From NCBI GenBank assembly GCA_900104375.1, contig LT629302.1:992001-1056000 (forward strand): a DNA stretch of 64,000 nucleotides, in the 5' to 3' direction. Position numbers and translations under genes: made by a program. Positions 34,538 through 43,495 of this stretch are shown here, piece after piece. The notes beneath the pieces are model-generated. The model did no database searches, was not told where the DNA came from, and worked only from the letters and a program-made list of their open reading frames with translations. Source of the stretch: Flavobacteriaceae bacterium MAR_2010_188 (GTDB lineage: Bacteria; Bacteroidota; Bacteroidia; Flavobacteriales; Flavobacteriaceae). How positions within the stretch are numbered: the stretch's first letter is position 1; each line of letters opens with the position of its first letter.

Positions 34538-37381
34538 ATGAAAAGATTTTTACTCTGCATTTTAATGACCATTCCCCAAACGAATCTCCTAATTTCACAA
34601 AATATGAATCAAGAACCAGGACCGAAATCTGAAAGCGAATTCTCCATAGAATATGAAAAATTTACCTTAGATAATGGGCTTGAAGTAATTCTGCACGAAG
34701 ACCATAGCGACCCGATTGTGGCGGTTGCTACTTTAATGCACGTTGGTTCTAATCGGGAAAAGCCAGGTAAAACGGGATTTGCCCATTTCTTTGAACATAT
34801 GAGTTTTAATGATTCTGAAAATGTTCCGGTCGGCGCGAACAGAAAAATGATACCGGAGTGGGGTGGAAGTAGAAACGGCGGAACCTCTAATGATTATACC
34901 GTTTATTATGAAGTCGTCCCCAAGGATGCTTTCGAAAAAATCCTTTGGATAGATTCTGATCGTTTTGGATATATGATAAATACGGTGACTACTTCAGCTT
35001 TAGAAAGAGAAAAGCAAGTGGTAAAAAATGAAAAACGAGAAAACTACGATAATCGTCCGTATGGTTATACCACTGAAATTATCAGTAAAAATTTGTATCC
35101 AAAAGGACATCCTTACAGTTGGACCGTTATTGGTGCCTTGCCAGATTTACAGGCAGCGACGGTTGATGATGTAAAGGAATTTTATAATAAATATTACGGA
35201 GCTGGCAATGCATCTTTGGTGATTGCAGGAGATATCGATATAGATGAAACCAAGGCACTGGTAAAAAAATGGTTCGGTGAAATTAAAAAAGGTCCAGATG
35301 TTGAAAAGATGGAACCGATGCCGGTAACCTTAGAAAAAACCAAATCTTTTTATTTTGAAGATAATTTTGCCAAGCTACCTGAATTGAGAATGACTTACCC
35401 AACGGTTGAAGATTATAACCAAGACTTAGCAGCATTGCAAATTCTTGGTCAACTTTTAAGCGGAAGTAAAAAATCACCTTTATATAAAGGTATTATCGAA
35501 GATAAAAAGCTAGCGCCAAATGTTAGGACCTATCAAAGAAGCAATGAACTTGCAGGTGAATTTGTTTTTATGGTAAGAGGAAATGAAGGCGTTGATTTAA
35601 ATATGGTGAAACAAGAAATTGATGCAGGCTTAAAACGTTTTGAAGCTGAAGGTGTCAATAAGGACGATTTAAAAAGGATTAAAGCAGAACAAGAAACCGA
35701 CTTATATCAAGGTGCGAGCACTGTGTTGAGCAAAGCTTTTCAATTGGTGCAGGACAATGAGTTTATTGGTGACCCAGGATATATAACAACTCGCGCAAAA
35801 CTTTTAAACGAGGTAACCGCAGAAGATGTTATGCGGGTTTATAATAAATATATAAAGAATCAAAATTTTATCATGACCAGTTTTGTTCCGAAAGGACAAG
35901 TAGAACTGGCGGTTAAAGGTTCCGAGCTGGCAGAAGTCTGGATTGAAGAAGTAGTTCAGGATGTTGCCGCAGAAGAAGTAAGCCAAGGAGAGGAGGCCCA
36001 GTATGAAAAAACTCTGAGCAGCTATGATAGAAGTGAACCTGCTTTTGGAGAACTTCCTTTGTTTAAAGCTCCAAATGTCTGGACAGGTTCTCTTAGCAAT
36101 GGTATTAAAATCTATGGAATTGAAAATAGGGAAGTGCCGTTGGTACAATTTGATCTTACAATTCCGGGCGGACATTTATTAGACCCAAAAGAAAAGGCCG
36201 GTGTTTCAAATTTGTTGACCGACCTAATGATGGAAGGTACTGCCAATAAAACTCCAGCCGAATTAGAGGATGCCATCGGAACGCTGGGTGCGAGCATCAA
36301 CTTTTATACGAGCAACGAAGATATTCATCTAGTAGGAAATTGTCTCACCAAGAATTTTTCTGAAACGATGGATTTGGTGAGCGAAATACTTTTTCAACCT
36401 AGGTGGGACGAGAAAGAATTCGACCGACTTAAAAGTGCTTTAGAAACAAATTTAAAAGGCAGGGAAGCAAACCCTAGCGCAATCGCTTCCATGGTTTTCG
36501 ATGAGTTATTGTATGGTAAGGAACATCCTTTCGCCCTGCCAACTTCCGGTACTCTGGCATCGACTAAAGATATAACCCTTCAAGATTTAAAGGATTACTA
36601 CAATAAACTGGGTGCAGAAAACGCCAATTTCCATGTTGCAGGTGCAATTTCAAAAGAGAATGCGATTGAACAAATTCAAAAATTGAATGATTTAAAATCA
36701 ACATCTACGACAATTACTGACCCTAAACAACCGAATGAAGATGTGGCTGGGAATCTATATTTTATAGATGTTCCCGGAGCCAAGCAATCGGTCATCTATG
36801 TTGGTAATCTGGCCCTGAGCAAGAATGACCCTGACGCAAATAAACTAGATTACGCTAACGAAATTATCGGCGGTGGATCTAGTGGCAAGTTGTTTCAAAC
36901 CTTACGGATTGAAAAAGGTTATACTTACGGCGCCTATTCTGGTATCCAAAATAGTAAAATCATTGCACCTTTTGCGGCCCGTACAAGTGTTAGGGCAAAT
37001 GCTACGCTACAGTCACTTAAGATTATTCAGGATATGTTGAAAAATTACTCTAATGATTTCACCGATACTGAAGTTGAACTCACAACCAACAAAGTTTTAA
37101 AAGCAAATACCCGCGCTTATGAAAGTTTGGGAGCTAAATTAGAAATGCTCAAAACGATGAGCAAATACAATAAACCACAGGATTTTGCCGAGCAAGACCA
37201 GAAAGTATTGATCAATATGAAATTGAATGATTACAAGTCTATTATTTCAAATTATATGAATGAAGAGAATATGATTTATGTGGTTGTTGGGGATAAGCAA
37301 ACCCAGCTCGAAGAAGTTAAACAGTTAGGTAAAGAAGTGATAGAATTGGATATTAATGGAAATAAAGTTGAGACCAAATAA
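34538..37381 (+). CDS. Secreted M16 (pitrilysin/insulinase-type) zinc protease, two-domain
   Basis: A 947-residue protein from the ATG at 34538, preferred over an upstream ATG at 34472 because MKRFLLCILMTIPQTNLLISQ is a signal sequence. The N-terminal M16 half carries the inverted zinc motif HFFEH (His83, Glu86, His87) and the distal glutamate lies in a segment reading EREKQVVKNEKRENYDNR. The second half repeats the fold without the motif, as in other processing proteases, and closes the chamber. Probable periplasmic or outer-membrane-associated peptide degradation. Confidence 0.92.
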   Translation: MKRFLLCILMTIPQTNLLISQNMNQEPGPKSESEFSIEYEKFTLDNGLEVILHEDHSDPIVAVATLMHVGSNREKPGKTGFAHFFEHMSFNDSENVPVGANRKMIPEWGGSRNGGTSNDYTVYYEVVPKDAFEKILWIDSDRFGYMINTVTTSALEREKQVVKNEKRENYDNRPYGYTTEIISKNLYPKGHPYSWTVIGALPDLQAATVDDVKEFYNKYYGAGNASLVIAGDIDIDETKALVKKWFGEIKKGPDVEKMEPMPVTLEKTKSFYFEDNFAKLPELRMTYPTVEDYNQDLAALQILGQLLSGSKKSPLYKGIIEDKKLAPNVRTYQRSNELAGEFVFMVRGNEGVDLNMVKQEIDAGLKRFEAEGVNKDDLKRIKAEQETDLYQGASTVLSKAFQLVQDNEFIGDPGYITTRAKLLNEVTAEDVMRVYNKYIKNQNFIMTSFVPKGQVELAVKGSELAEVWIEEVVQDVAAEEVSQGEEAQYEKTLSSYDRSEPAFGELPLFKAPNVWTGSLSNGIKIYGIENREVPLVQFDLTIPGGHLLDPKEKAGVSNLLTDLMMEGTANKTPAELEDAIGTLGASINFYTSNEDIHLVGNCLTKNFSETMDLVSEILFQPRWDEKEFDRLKSALETNLKGREANPSAIASMVFDELLYGKEHPFALPTSGTLASTKDITLQDLKDYYNKLGAENANFHVAGAISKENAIEQIQKLNDLKSTSTTITDPKQPNEDVAGNLYFIDVPGAKQSVIYVGNLALSKNDPDANKLDYANEIIGGGSSGKLFQTLRIEKGYTYGAYSGIQNSKIIAPFAARTSVRANATLQSLKIIQDMLKNYSNDFTDTEVELTTNKVLKANTRAYESLGAKLEMLKTMSKYNKPQDFAEQDQKVLINMKLNDYKSIISNYMNEENMIYVVVGDKQTQLEEVKQLGKEVIELDINGNKVETK

Positions 37382-37477
37382 GCGAACGAACCAAGAAAAT
37401 AACCCATTCGGTTAACCTGAATTTGCATTTAGGCAGACCTTTAGAATAATTATAAATCATCAAAATAAGATATTCCT

Positions 37478-37696
37478 ATGAAAGATAATAAAGACGAAAA
37501 GCACAAGGAACACGCAGACTTTCAAGATGCTTACAGACGTTCTTCAAACTTTAGCCAGATTAACGAAGATGAAGCAGAAGAACTTAAAATTGAAGGCGAC
37601 GGTGAAGTTCATATAAAAAGTTCAGATGAATCTGACGAAAGCGATGAAGAAAAAATCAAGGATGCGATGGAGCAACTTGAAGATGATGAAGAATAA
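37478..37696 (+). CDS. Small acidic protein
   Basis: A 72-residue, extremely acidic protein (end region SDESDESDEEKIKDAMEQLEDDEE) with a polar start rich in Lys/His. No fold or family recognised. It is the first of two small genes in tandem; the next starts 18 bases later. The shared strand, a normal ATG and Bacteroidota-like codon use favour a real gene. Confidence 0.55.
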   Translation: MKDNKDEKHKEHADFQDAYRRSSNFSQINEDEAEELKIEGDGEVHIKSSDESDESDEEKIKDAMEQLEDDEE

Positions 37697-37714
37697 ATAA
37701 CATAAAAAAAAGAG

Positions 37715-38008
37715 ATGAAAAATTTAGGTTTGTTAGCAACATTAAATGCGAAACCAGAGAAGTCAGAAACGGTAGCGGCATTTATTAAAGGAGCCATTGA
37801 CTTGGCCAGACAAGAAAATAAGACGCTGACTTGGTATAGCTTTAGGATAGATGAAAATACTTTCGGCATCTTTGATACTTTTCAAGATGAAAGCGGAAGG
37901 GAAGCACATTTAAATGGAGAAATTGCGAAAGCATTGATAAGCAAGGCAGACGAACTGCTTTCTGAAGCTCCAGACATTAAGAAAATCGAGATCCTTTCAT
38001 CTAAATAA
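37715..38008 (+). CDS. Antibiotic-biosynthesis-monooxygenase (ABM) fold protein
   Basis: A 97-residue dimeric alpha-beta barrel protein: GLLATLNAKPEKSETVAAFI at the start, TLTWYSFRIDENTFGIFDTFQDESGREAHLNG in the middle, and the helix IAKALISKADELL. ABM-fold proteins include quinol monooxygenases (YgiN) and small oxidases; here no specific residues decide. A strong terminator follows 26 bases after the stop. Confidence 0.85.
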   Translation: MKNLGLLATLNAKPEKSETVAAFIKGAIDLARQENKTLTWYSFRIDENTFGIFDTFQDESGREAHLNGEIAKALISKADELLSEAPDIKKIEILSSK

Positions 38009-38034
38009 GAATGATTTTTTGCAAATAATTATAT

Positions 38035-38062
38035 AAAAAAAGCGCCTAATTGGCGCTTTTTT
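38035..38062 (+). terminator. Intrinsic terminator after the ABM gene
   Basis: AAAAAAAGCGCC ... GGCGCTTTTTTT: AGCGCC (38041-38046) pairs with GGCGCT (38052-38057), flanked by pairing A and T runs, 5-base loop. It may work in both directions, ending the convergent small gene at 38081 as well. Confidence 0.88.
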
Positions 38063-38080
38063 ATTTCAATAAATGTTCGA

Positions 38081-38221
38081 TTAATTATTCTTAGGATTAA
38101 TCTTTACACCTGATTTCGGATTCCCTTTTGGGTTAACGTTTACCCCAGATTTTGGTGCTCCTTTTGGGTTTAAATTTACACCAGATTTTGGTGCATCTTT
38201 ACTGTTTTTTTCTTTGGCCAT
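38081..38221 (-). CDS. 46-residue tandem-repeat peptide
   Basis: Below the size of most gene finders but internally repetitive: MAKEKNSKD, then three 12-residue units APKSGVNLNPKG, APKSGVNVNPKG and NPKSGVKINPKN, then N and stop. The unit is conserved at protein level (APKSGVNxNPKG) while the third-codon bases differ between units (GGT/GGG/GGT for the Gly, and CCA/CCG at Pro), which suggests selection on the peptide. It is very basic and Pro/Gly/Asn rich, with no hydrophobic segment or signal peptide. Its ATG is at 38221 and it converges on the ABM gene across the shared terminator. No family is known to me. Confidence 0.6.
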   Translation of the reverse strand: MAKEKNSKDAPKSGVNLNPKGAPKSGVNVNPKGNPKSGVKINPKNN

Positions 38222-38331
38222 GGTTGGTTATAATTTAAAAGTTATTTATCACTATATTAGTGAAATTAACCCACTAAACCAAATATTACGCCTCTAACTT
38301 TCTCCAAGTCAAAGGCGTAAATACTATTGAA

Positions 38332-40311
38332 ATGAAGTTCAATTCATTTATTAAAGAGTGCAGCGAGAAAGAAGTTTTCAAGCGGCTCTCAATTTACGTT
38401 GTAACATCTTGGGTCTTAATACAAGTACTCTCAGTTATCTATGAGCCATTGGCACTTTCTGAGAAGTCTGTTTCTATTCTTTTGATCGTACTTCTCATTT
38501 GTTTTCCCTTCTATATTTATTATATCTGGTATAGCAATCTTGCGCCTCTAGAAAACGAAGAAGAATACCATACTAAAAAAGGTAAAAAAAAACATAGCGA
38601 GTTTAGGAATACCTATTTCTCAGCGATGGGTGTGATAGGATTTTTAAGTATAGCCTCCGCATTTTATATTACAAACAACTCTTTCGCTTCAAAGGATTTA
38701 AAATTAACCAGTTTCGAATCGACCAATAAGATTGCGATTCTAGGCTTTGGTAATAATACTGGTCAAAAAGAAATGGATGTGATCGGCAAGATGGCGACCG
38801 ACTGGATTACTCACGGCATAACCGAATACAATGGCGGCCAGGTAATTTCTCCCGAAATCGTTAACGATTATATTTCGATTATCAAAGCCTCGACCGCCGA
38901 TGCCGATAATGCTGGCGTGTTGAAACAATATTTTCAACCCGGTAAAGTCATAACCGGAAGCTATTTCTTAAATGGTACAAAACTTTTGTTCCGCGCATCG
39001 ATAACTGATGGAAATATTGATCAGACCTTGATTTCTTTCAAACCTATTGAATGTGATCAAGCTAATCCGTTGGATTGTATAGACGAACTAAAAGAGAAAA
39101 TCCTTGGTTACTTTGCACAGACCAACACCGAGAAACTAAAAAAATTGAGCGTAGAGGATTCACCTCCAAAATACAAGGCGTATGAATATCTTTTAGAGTC
39201 TAAAGCCAGCAATATCAGCGATGACTTAGAGATAGAGTTGATTAACAAGGCAATTGCCGAAGATTCCAATTATTTCGAACCAAAGGTCTTGAGGATTTCC
39301 TTTTTTTACAATAACAGCGAATTCAAAAAAGCAGATTCACTTTTAAGAAGCCTACAGCCCAACAGCTTCAGTAATAACAAAAGGCAACTCAATTTAGTTA
39401 ATCATTATGAAGCTCTATTAGAGGGTAATAACCGCAAAGTCTATGAGACAGTAATGAATGAGTTCAATTATACGCCCTTCGATTTAATCACAAATGCTTC
39501 TACATTAGTCGTGGCCGTAAACTTTGTTAATCAACTTAAAGGTGTAGATAGCATTTATTCTCAGATTGAGATGAAAGAAATGAATTTGGACAATTGTTGG
39601 TACTGCCAAGTGAGGATGTACATGAAAACACTAGCTGATCTTGGTCTAAATCGGTACGATAATGTTATTGACCTCTTAGAACCAAATATTCGGGATGTAG
39701 ATAATATAAATTTGAAGAAAATGCTGATTGCTGCTTATGCGCGCTCGGATAAGAAAAAAGAGTTGAAGGACTATCTTTCCAAAGAAGAAATCAAAATTAA
39801 AAGAGAGGAATTGTTAGATCTCTATCTTTTTTCTGCCAGACAATTTTTGCTTCAAAAAGATGAAGCTTCCGCCGACGAATATTTACAAATTATCAATGCT
39901 GAAAAATATCCCGAATCTTATAGGTCTATTATCGCAGAAACTAAGTTCTTTTTAAAGGATTATGAAGGCGCAAAATCAATTTTTAAAAAAGAGCTTGAAG
40001 AACACCCAGACAACATAAGAATCATTGGCTGGTTAGCCGCCATAAATCAACTTCAGAATAATAATAATAGGTCTGAAGAATTACTGCTGAAACTGAAATC
40101 TTTAAAAGCTGAATATCAATTTGGCACTTTAGATTATGAACTTGCGAAATACAATGCAATAATCGGTAACAACACTGAAGCATTAGATTATCTTCTTCAT
40201 TCTATTGCTCAAGGCAATTATTATACAACCAATACTTTCAATAACGACCCTGTCTTTGTAGACATCAAGGACTCCCCAGAATTCCAAAAAATTATGACCT
40301 ATTGGCATTAA
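38332..40311 (+). CDS. Membrane sensor-like protein with TolB/FlgO-type domain and TPR repeats
   Basis: A 659-residue protein. Three hydrophobic segments lie at about 18-37, 45-68 and 94-113; the N-terminal FKRLSIYVVTSWVLIQVLSVIYEPL is the membrane start common to TolB-like/TPR proteins. Residues ~125-275 form the TolB/FlgO-type domain (NKIAILGFGNNTGQ, then KVITGSYFLNGTKLLFRASI). About 275-659 are tetratricopeptide-like helical repeats. In other bacteria this architecture is attached to adenylate cyclases or serves as a scaffold; no catalytic domain is present here. First gene of a four-gene operon, 10 bases before the next start. Confidence 0.8.
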   Translation: MKFNSFIKECSEKEVFKRLSIYVVTSWVLIQVLSVIYEPLALSEKSVSILLIVLLICFPFYIYYIWYSNLAPLENEEEYHTKKGKKKHSEFRNTYFSAMGVIGFLSIASAFYITNNSFASKDLKLTSFESTNKIAILGFGNNTGQKEMDVIGKMATDWITHGITEYNGGQVISPEIVNDYISIIKASTADADNAGVLKQYFQPGKVITGSYFLNGTKLLFRASITDGNIDQTLISFKPIECDQANPLDCIDELKEKILGYFAQTNTEKLKKLSVEDSPPKYKAYEYLLESKASNISDDLEIELINKAIAEDSNYFEPKVLRISFFYNNSEFKKADSLLRSLQPNSFSNNKRQLNLVNHYEALLEGNNRKVYETVMNEFNYTPFDLITNASTLVVAVNFVNQLKGVDSIYSQIEMKEMNLDNCWYCQVRMYMKTLADLGLNRYDNVIDLLEPNIRDVDNINLKKMLIAAYARSDKKKELKDYLSKEEIKIKREELLDLYLFSARQFLLQKDEASADEYLQIINAEKYPESYRSIIAETKFFLKDYEGAKSIFKKELEEHPDNIRIIGWLAAINQLQNNNNRSEELLLKLKSLKAEYQFGTLDYELAKYNAIIGNNTEALDYLLHSIAQGNYYTTNTFNNDPVFVDIKDSPEFQKIMTYWH

Positions 40312-40321
40312 TCATCAGTAT

Positions 40322-40876
40322 ATGATCAACACATTTTTTATAATACAAGAGAACAAGAATTTTGAACTTTATATACGGCTAATAGAAGTCTTAATCTGGC
40401 CATTAACTTTATTGGTCATTATATTGATGTTCAGAAAGAATTTTGTCAGTGCTTTTAAACGTTTAGGGAGTTTTGAAGCAAGCGCAACCGGAATCTCAAT
40501 GACTTTTCAAGAAGTTGCAGATCAAGCGATGGAGCTTGCCCAGAACGTAAAACCTATAGCGATTGCAAAATCGGCAGTTTCACTTCACAGACATGATTCT
40601 TCACATGACGCTACGCCGTTTGAGCAAGTTGCAGAAGTTCAACACGAAATCGAACAAACCGTAAATCGGCTTGCCGAGAATATCAAATTTGAAACACTTA
40701 ACTACAGCAATTCATATATCGCAAGGAAACTTGAAGAAAGAGGGGAGATAAATTATAAACAATATAAACTTATTGAGTCTATAGAATCACTCATCAGCCT
40801 TTCGGATAAGAACATCACCCAAAAACAAGTAGATGATATTAAACGACTTAAAAATGCTTTAATCAAAACCACATGA
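40322..40876 (+). CDS. Membrane-anchored helical protein of unknown function
   Basis: A 184-residue protein with one N-terminal transmembrane helix (about 18-40, LIEVLIWPLTLLVIILMF) and a soluble, largely helical remainder with a likely coiled coil (about 105-180). Basic residues right after the helix (FRKNFVSAFKRLGS) suggest the C-terminal part is cytoplasmic. No family recognised. Its last 4 bases overlap the start of the caspase gene (ATGA), so the two are translationally coupled and probably form a complex or a tether. Confidence 0.75.
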   Translation: MINTFFIIQENKNFELYIRLIEVLIWPLTLLVIILMFRKNFVSAFKRLGSFEASATGISMTFQEVADQAMELAQNVKPIAIAKSAVSLHRHDSSHDATPFEQVAEVQHEIEQTVNRLAENIKFETLNYSNSYIARKLEERGEINYKQYKLIESIESLISLSDKNITQKQVDDIKRLKNALIKTT

Positions 40877-43146
40877 ACACTTCCTTCGATAATGCCTATG
40901 CCTTGCTAATAGGCGTTGGCGACCCAGATTTGCCAACCGTCTTAGATGCACAGGCGATTTCAAATTTATTGTCTGACCCAGAGTATGCGGGCTATAAAGA
41001 TGAAAATATTATCATGGTTTCGGGTGAAGATGCTACCCGAGATAATATTCTCGGAGCTTTGGATAAGCTAATTGAGAAAACTGACGAAGATTCTTCGGTG
41101 ATGATTTATTATTCTGGGCACGGAGGCACTTATACCGACAACGACCTTATATCATTCACCAAAAGTGACGAACCAAAGAAGAGTGATGAAGAGAACCAAA
41201 CCCACTTCTTTTTACAGCCGGTGGATATTGACGTTGATAGAATTAAAGAAACTTGGGTAAAGGCGGAAGAATTCAAGGAAAGGATTCAAGCTTTAAAATC
41301 AAGGAAGCAAATCTTGTTTCTAGATTGCTGTCATGCTGAGGGAATGACCAAATCTTCAGTTTCTTTAAATGGTGGCAAGGCTAAAAGCAACAAGAAGAAT
41401 AAATTAACAAGCCCGGAAGGTCTCGCCAAGAAATTAGATAACGAAAAGGGAATCTGTATCATTTCATCTTGCAAGGACGACCAACTTTCGTGGTCAATGG
41501 ATGGAGACACCAATAGTTTATTCACCTTATGTCTGTTAGAAGTTTTGCGTGGAGAACATAACGCAGATTTTAATCAGCCTTATGTTACCATGACCGATAC
41601 GGTGAAGTATATTATGAATCGGGTTCCAGAACGACAACCGGCTCAAACCCCATTTGCGAATTTGCAAATTTACAGCGATTTTATACTGAGTAGAATTCCA
41701 GCTTATGTAAAACAGCAGAACGGTTCAGAAAAACTTTCAATTAACAACGAACCAGAAGAAAACCTTACCAAAGACTCAGCTTCCTTTGAAAGTAATTTCA
41801 GAAAAACTGAAACGGCGAAAAACTTACTGATTTTCGTTCATGGGTTCTCTGGTCAAGGAAATGAAACTTTTGGAAAAATACCAAAACTGATTACCGAAGA
41901 CTCAGACCTTAAGGGTTGGGATATTATTCCATTTGGTTATTCAAAATATGCCGACCCAGATTTGGGCAAAAACGTTTGGGCTTCACTGTACAACATAAAC
42001 CATGCGGCCGATAATCTTACGGCGTCTATAAAATACCAATACCAACAGTACAATCGGATTGCCTTGGTTTCTCATGGTTTGGGCGGACTAGTGGTTCAAA
42101 AATCGATATTGGATTTAGCCGAAAAAGACTTAAATAGAATCACTCATGTTTTGCTTTTTGCCTCTCCCAATAACGGGGTGCCAAAAGATGTGATTGAGGA
42201 ATTGAATGATCCTAAATTGAAAGAACTTTCAGAGGATTCAGATTTTATAAGCGGTATCAGAAAGAAATGGAATACCCAATTGGGACACGATTTACCGTTT
42301 AAGTTTAAAACAATTGCGGCAACAAATGATGAATATATTCCGGTATCCTCGAGCTTAGAAGTTTTCGATAAAAAATACCAAGTTGTGGTCGGCGGCAACC
42401 ATTTTTCTATTGTTGATGTAAACAATAAAGAGAATGATTCTTATGAATTGATTGTTAATGAATTAACGGATAATGAATTCTATCATCAATACACATCCAA
42501 AGAGGAAATAAACAACTTGCTCGGTGAGTATGAAAGTGTGGTGCAAGAACTCTTACCACAGAAAGATTCGCTCAATATTAAAGGTCTTAGAAACCTCACT
42601 TTTGCCCTTGAAGGATTAGACCGAGGCACCGAGGTGCTAGATATATTGAATAACCATCCATTGGCAAAAGACAATTCTGACTTATTAGGAATCTTAGGTG
42701 GAAGATATAAGCGCTTATTTCTTAAAACATATAATAACGAACATGGTCAAAAAGCGTTAGATTTTTACCGTCGCGGATTAGAAATCTCCAAACAAAAGGA
42801 TAATACAGAACAGATTTATTACCATGCTATTAATCTAGCGTTTTTGAGTTTGATTTTTGAAGAGGACAAATCTGCCATGCGCGAATACGCCACGGTTGCT
42901 TTAGATGCGGCAACCAACGACCCATTTGACAGTCTTTGGAAGAAATCGACCTTAGCCGAAGCAAACCTGTACTTAGGTAAATTTGAAGATGCCAAGGATT
43001 TCTACGGTAGTTCTGCTGCAATGGGCGGAGTTCGGGATAAAATTTCAATCTATACCAATGCTTTTGCCGCCTATTCTAACTTAATGAAAACCACAAGCGA
43101 TGACGACAACTTCATTAAGTTTTTAAAAGAAACCTTTCTTAAGTAA
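40873..43146 (+). CDS. Caspase-like peptidase fused to alpha/beta-hydrolase-like domain and TPR-type C-terminus
   Basis: A 757-residue three-part protein. Residues 1-~280: caspase/metacaspase fold (peptidase C14) with the catalytic histidine in YYSGHGG (His83) and the cysteine in LFLDCCHAEGM (Cys153, within DxCH). Residues ~315-515: alpha/beta-hydrolase shape starting LLIFVHGFSG, with Asp486 (TNDEYIPVSS) and His510 (GGNHFSIVD), but the nucleophile elbow reads SHGLGG (400-405), with Gly402 where Ser is expected. Residues ~550-757: helical repeats resembling the TRAFs-binding/TPR region of ASK-type kinases. A caspase domain on this scale with adjacent effector-like modules is typical of bacterial cell-death or immune systems. 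No signal peptide. Confidence 0.88.
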   Translation: MNTSFDNAYALLIGVGDPDLPTVLDAQAISNLLSDPEYAGYKDENIIMVSGEDATRDNILGALDKLIEKTDEDSSVMIYYSGHGGTYTDNDLISFTKSDEPKKSDEENQTHFFLQPVDIDVDRIKETWVKAEEFKERIQALKSRKQILFLDCCHAEGMTKSSVSLNGGKAKSNKKNKLTSPEGLAKKLDNEKGICIISSCKDDQLSWSMDGDTNSLFTLCLLEVLRGEHNADFNQPYVTMTDTVKYIMNRVPERQPAQTPFANLQIYSDFILSRIPAYVKQQNGSEKLSINNEPEENLTKDSASFESNFRKTETAKNLLIFVHGFSGQGNETFGKIPKLITEDSDLKGWDIIPFGYSKYADPDLGKNVWASLYNINHAADNLTASIKYQYQQYNRIALVSHGLGGLVVQKSILDLAEKDLNRITHVLLFASPNNGVPKDVIEELNDPKLKELSEDSDFISGIRKKWNTQLGHDLPFKFKTIAATNDEYIPVSSSLEVFDKKYQVVVGGNHFSIVDVNNKENDSYELIVNELTDNEFYHQYTSKEEINNLLGEYESVVQELLPQKDSLNIKGLRNLTFALEGLDRGTEVLDILNNHPLAKDNSDLLGILGGRYKRLFLKTYNNEHGQKALDFYRRGLEISKQKDNTEQIYYHAINLAFLSLIFEEDKSAMREYATVALDAATNDPFDSLWKKSTLAEANLYLGKFEDAKDFYGSSAAMGGVRDKISIYTNAFAAYSNLMKTTSDDDNFIKFLKETFLK

Positions 43147-43148
43147 GT

Positions 43149-43373
43149 ATGAAAAAGATTGATCCAAAAAATCTCGAAGATTTTAAATTTAAAAAAGCGA
43201 GAAAGAAACCAGTCGTGATAGAATGTGTTCAAATTGATGAACCTTTTACGGTAAAGTCTATTGAGGGGAAAGTTTCAGGGAAAAAAGACGATTGGCTAAT
43301 GAAAGGTGTAGATGGCGAACTTTATATCTGCGACCAACACATATTCAAAAAAACCTATGACATTGTAGATTAG
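43149..43373 (+). CDS. PGDYG-like small protein
   Basis: A 74-residue protein with the layout of the PGDYG family common in phages: KARKKPVVIECVQI near the N-terminus, KSIEGKVSGKKDDWLMKGVDGELYICD and IFKKTYDIVD at the end. The signature tyrosine-containing PGDYG core is replaced by KKDDWL. Function of the family is unknown. It follows the caspase gene by 2 bases, so it is the last gene of the operon. Confidence 0.65.
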   Translation: MKKIDPKNLEDFKFKKARKKPVVIECVQIDEPFTVKSIEGKVSGKKDDWLMKGVDGELYICDQHIFKKTYDIVD

Positions 43374-43495
43374 GTTTCAACTAAAGCTTCAATCATAATA
43401 TTATATTAAATTAAGGGAACTTACATACTTCAGGTTGCCCTGATATCCAAAATTCGATATCTTTATTCGAGACATTCAAATTAAAAGTATTTGAT

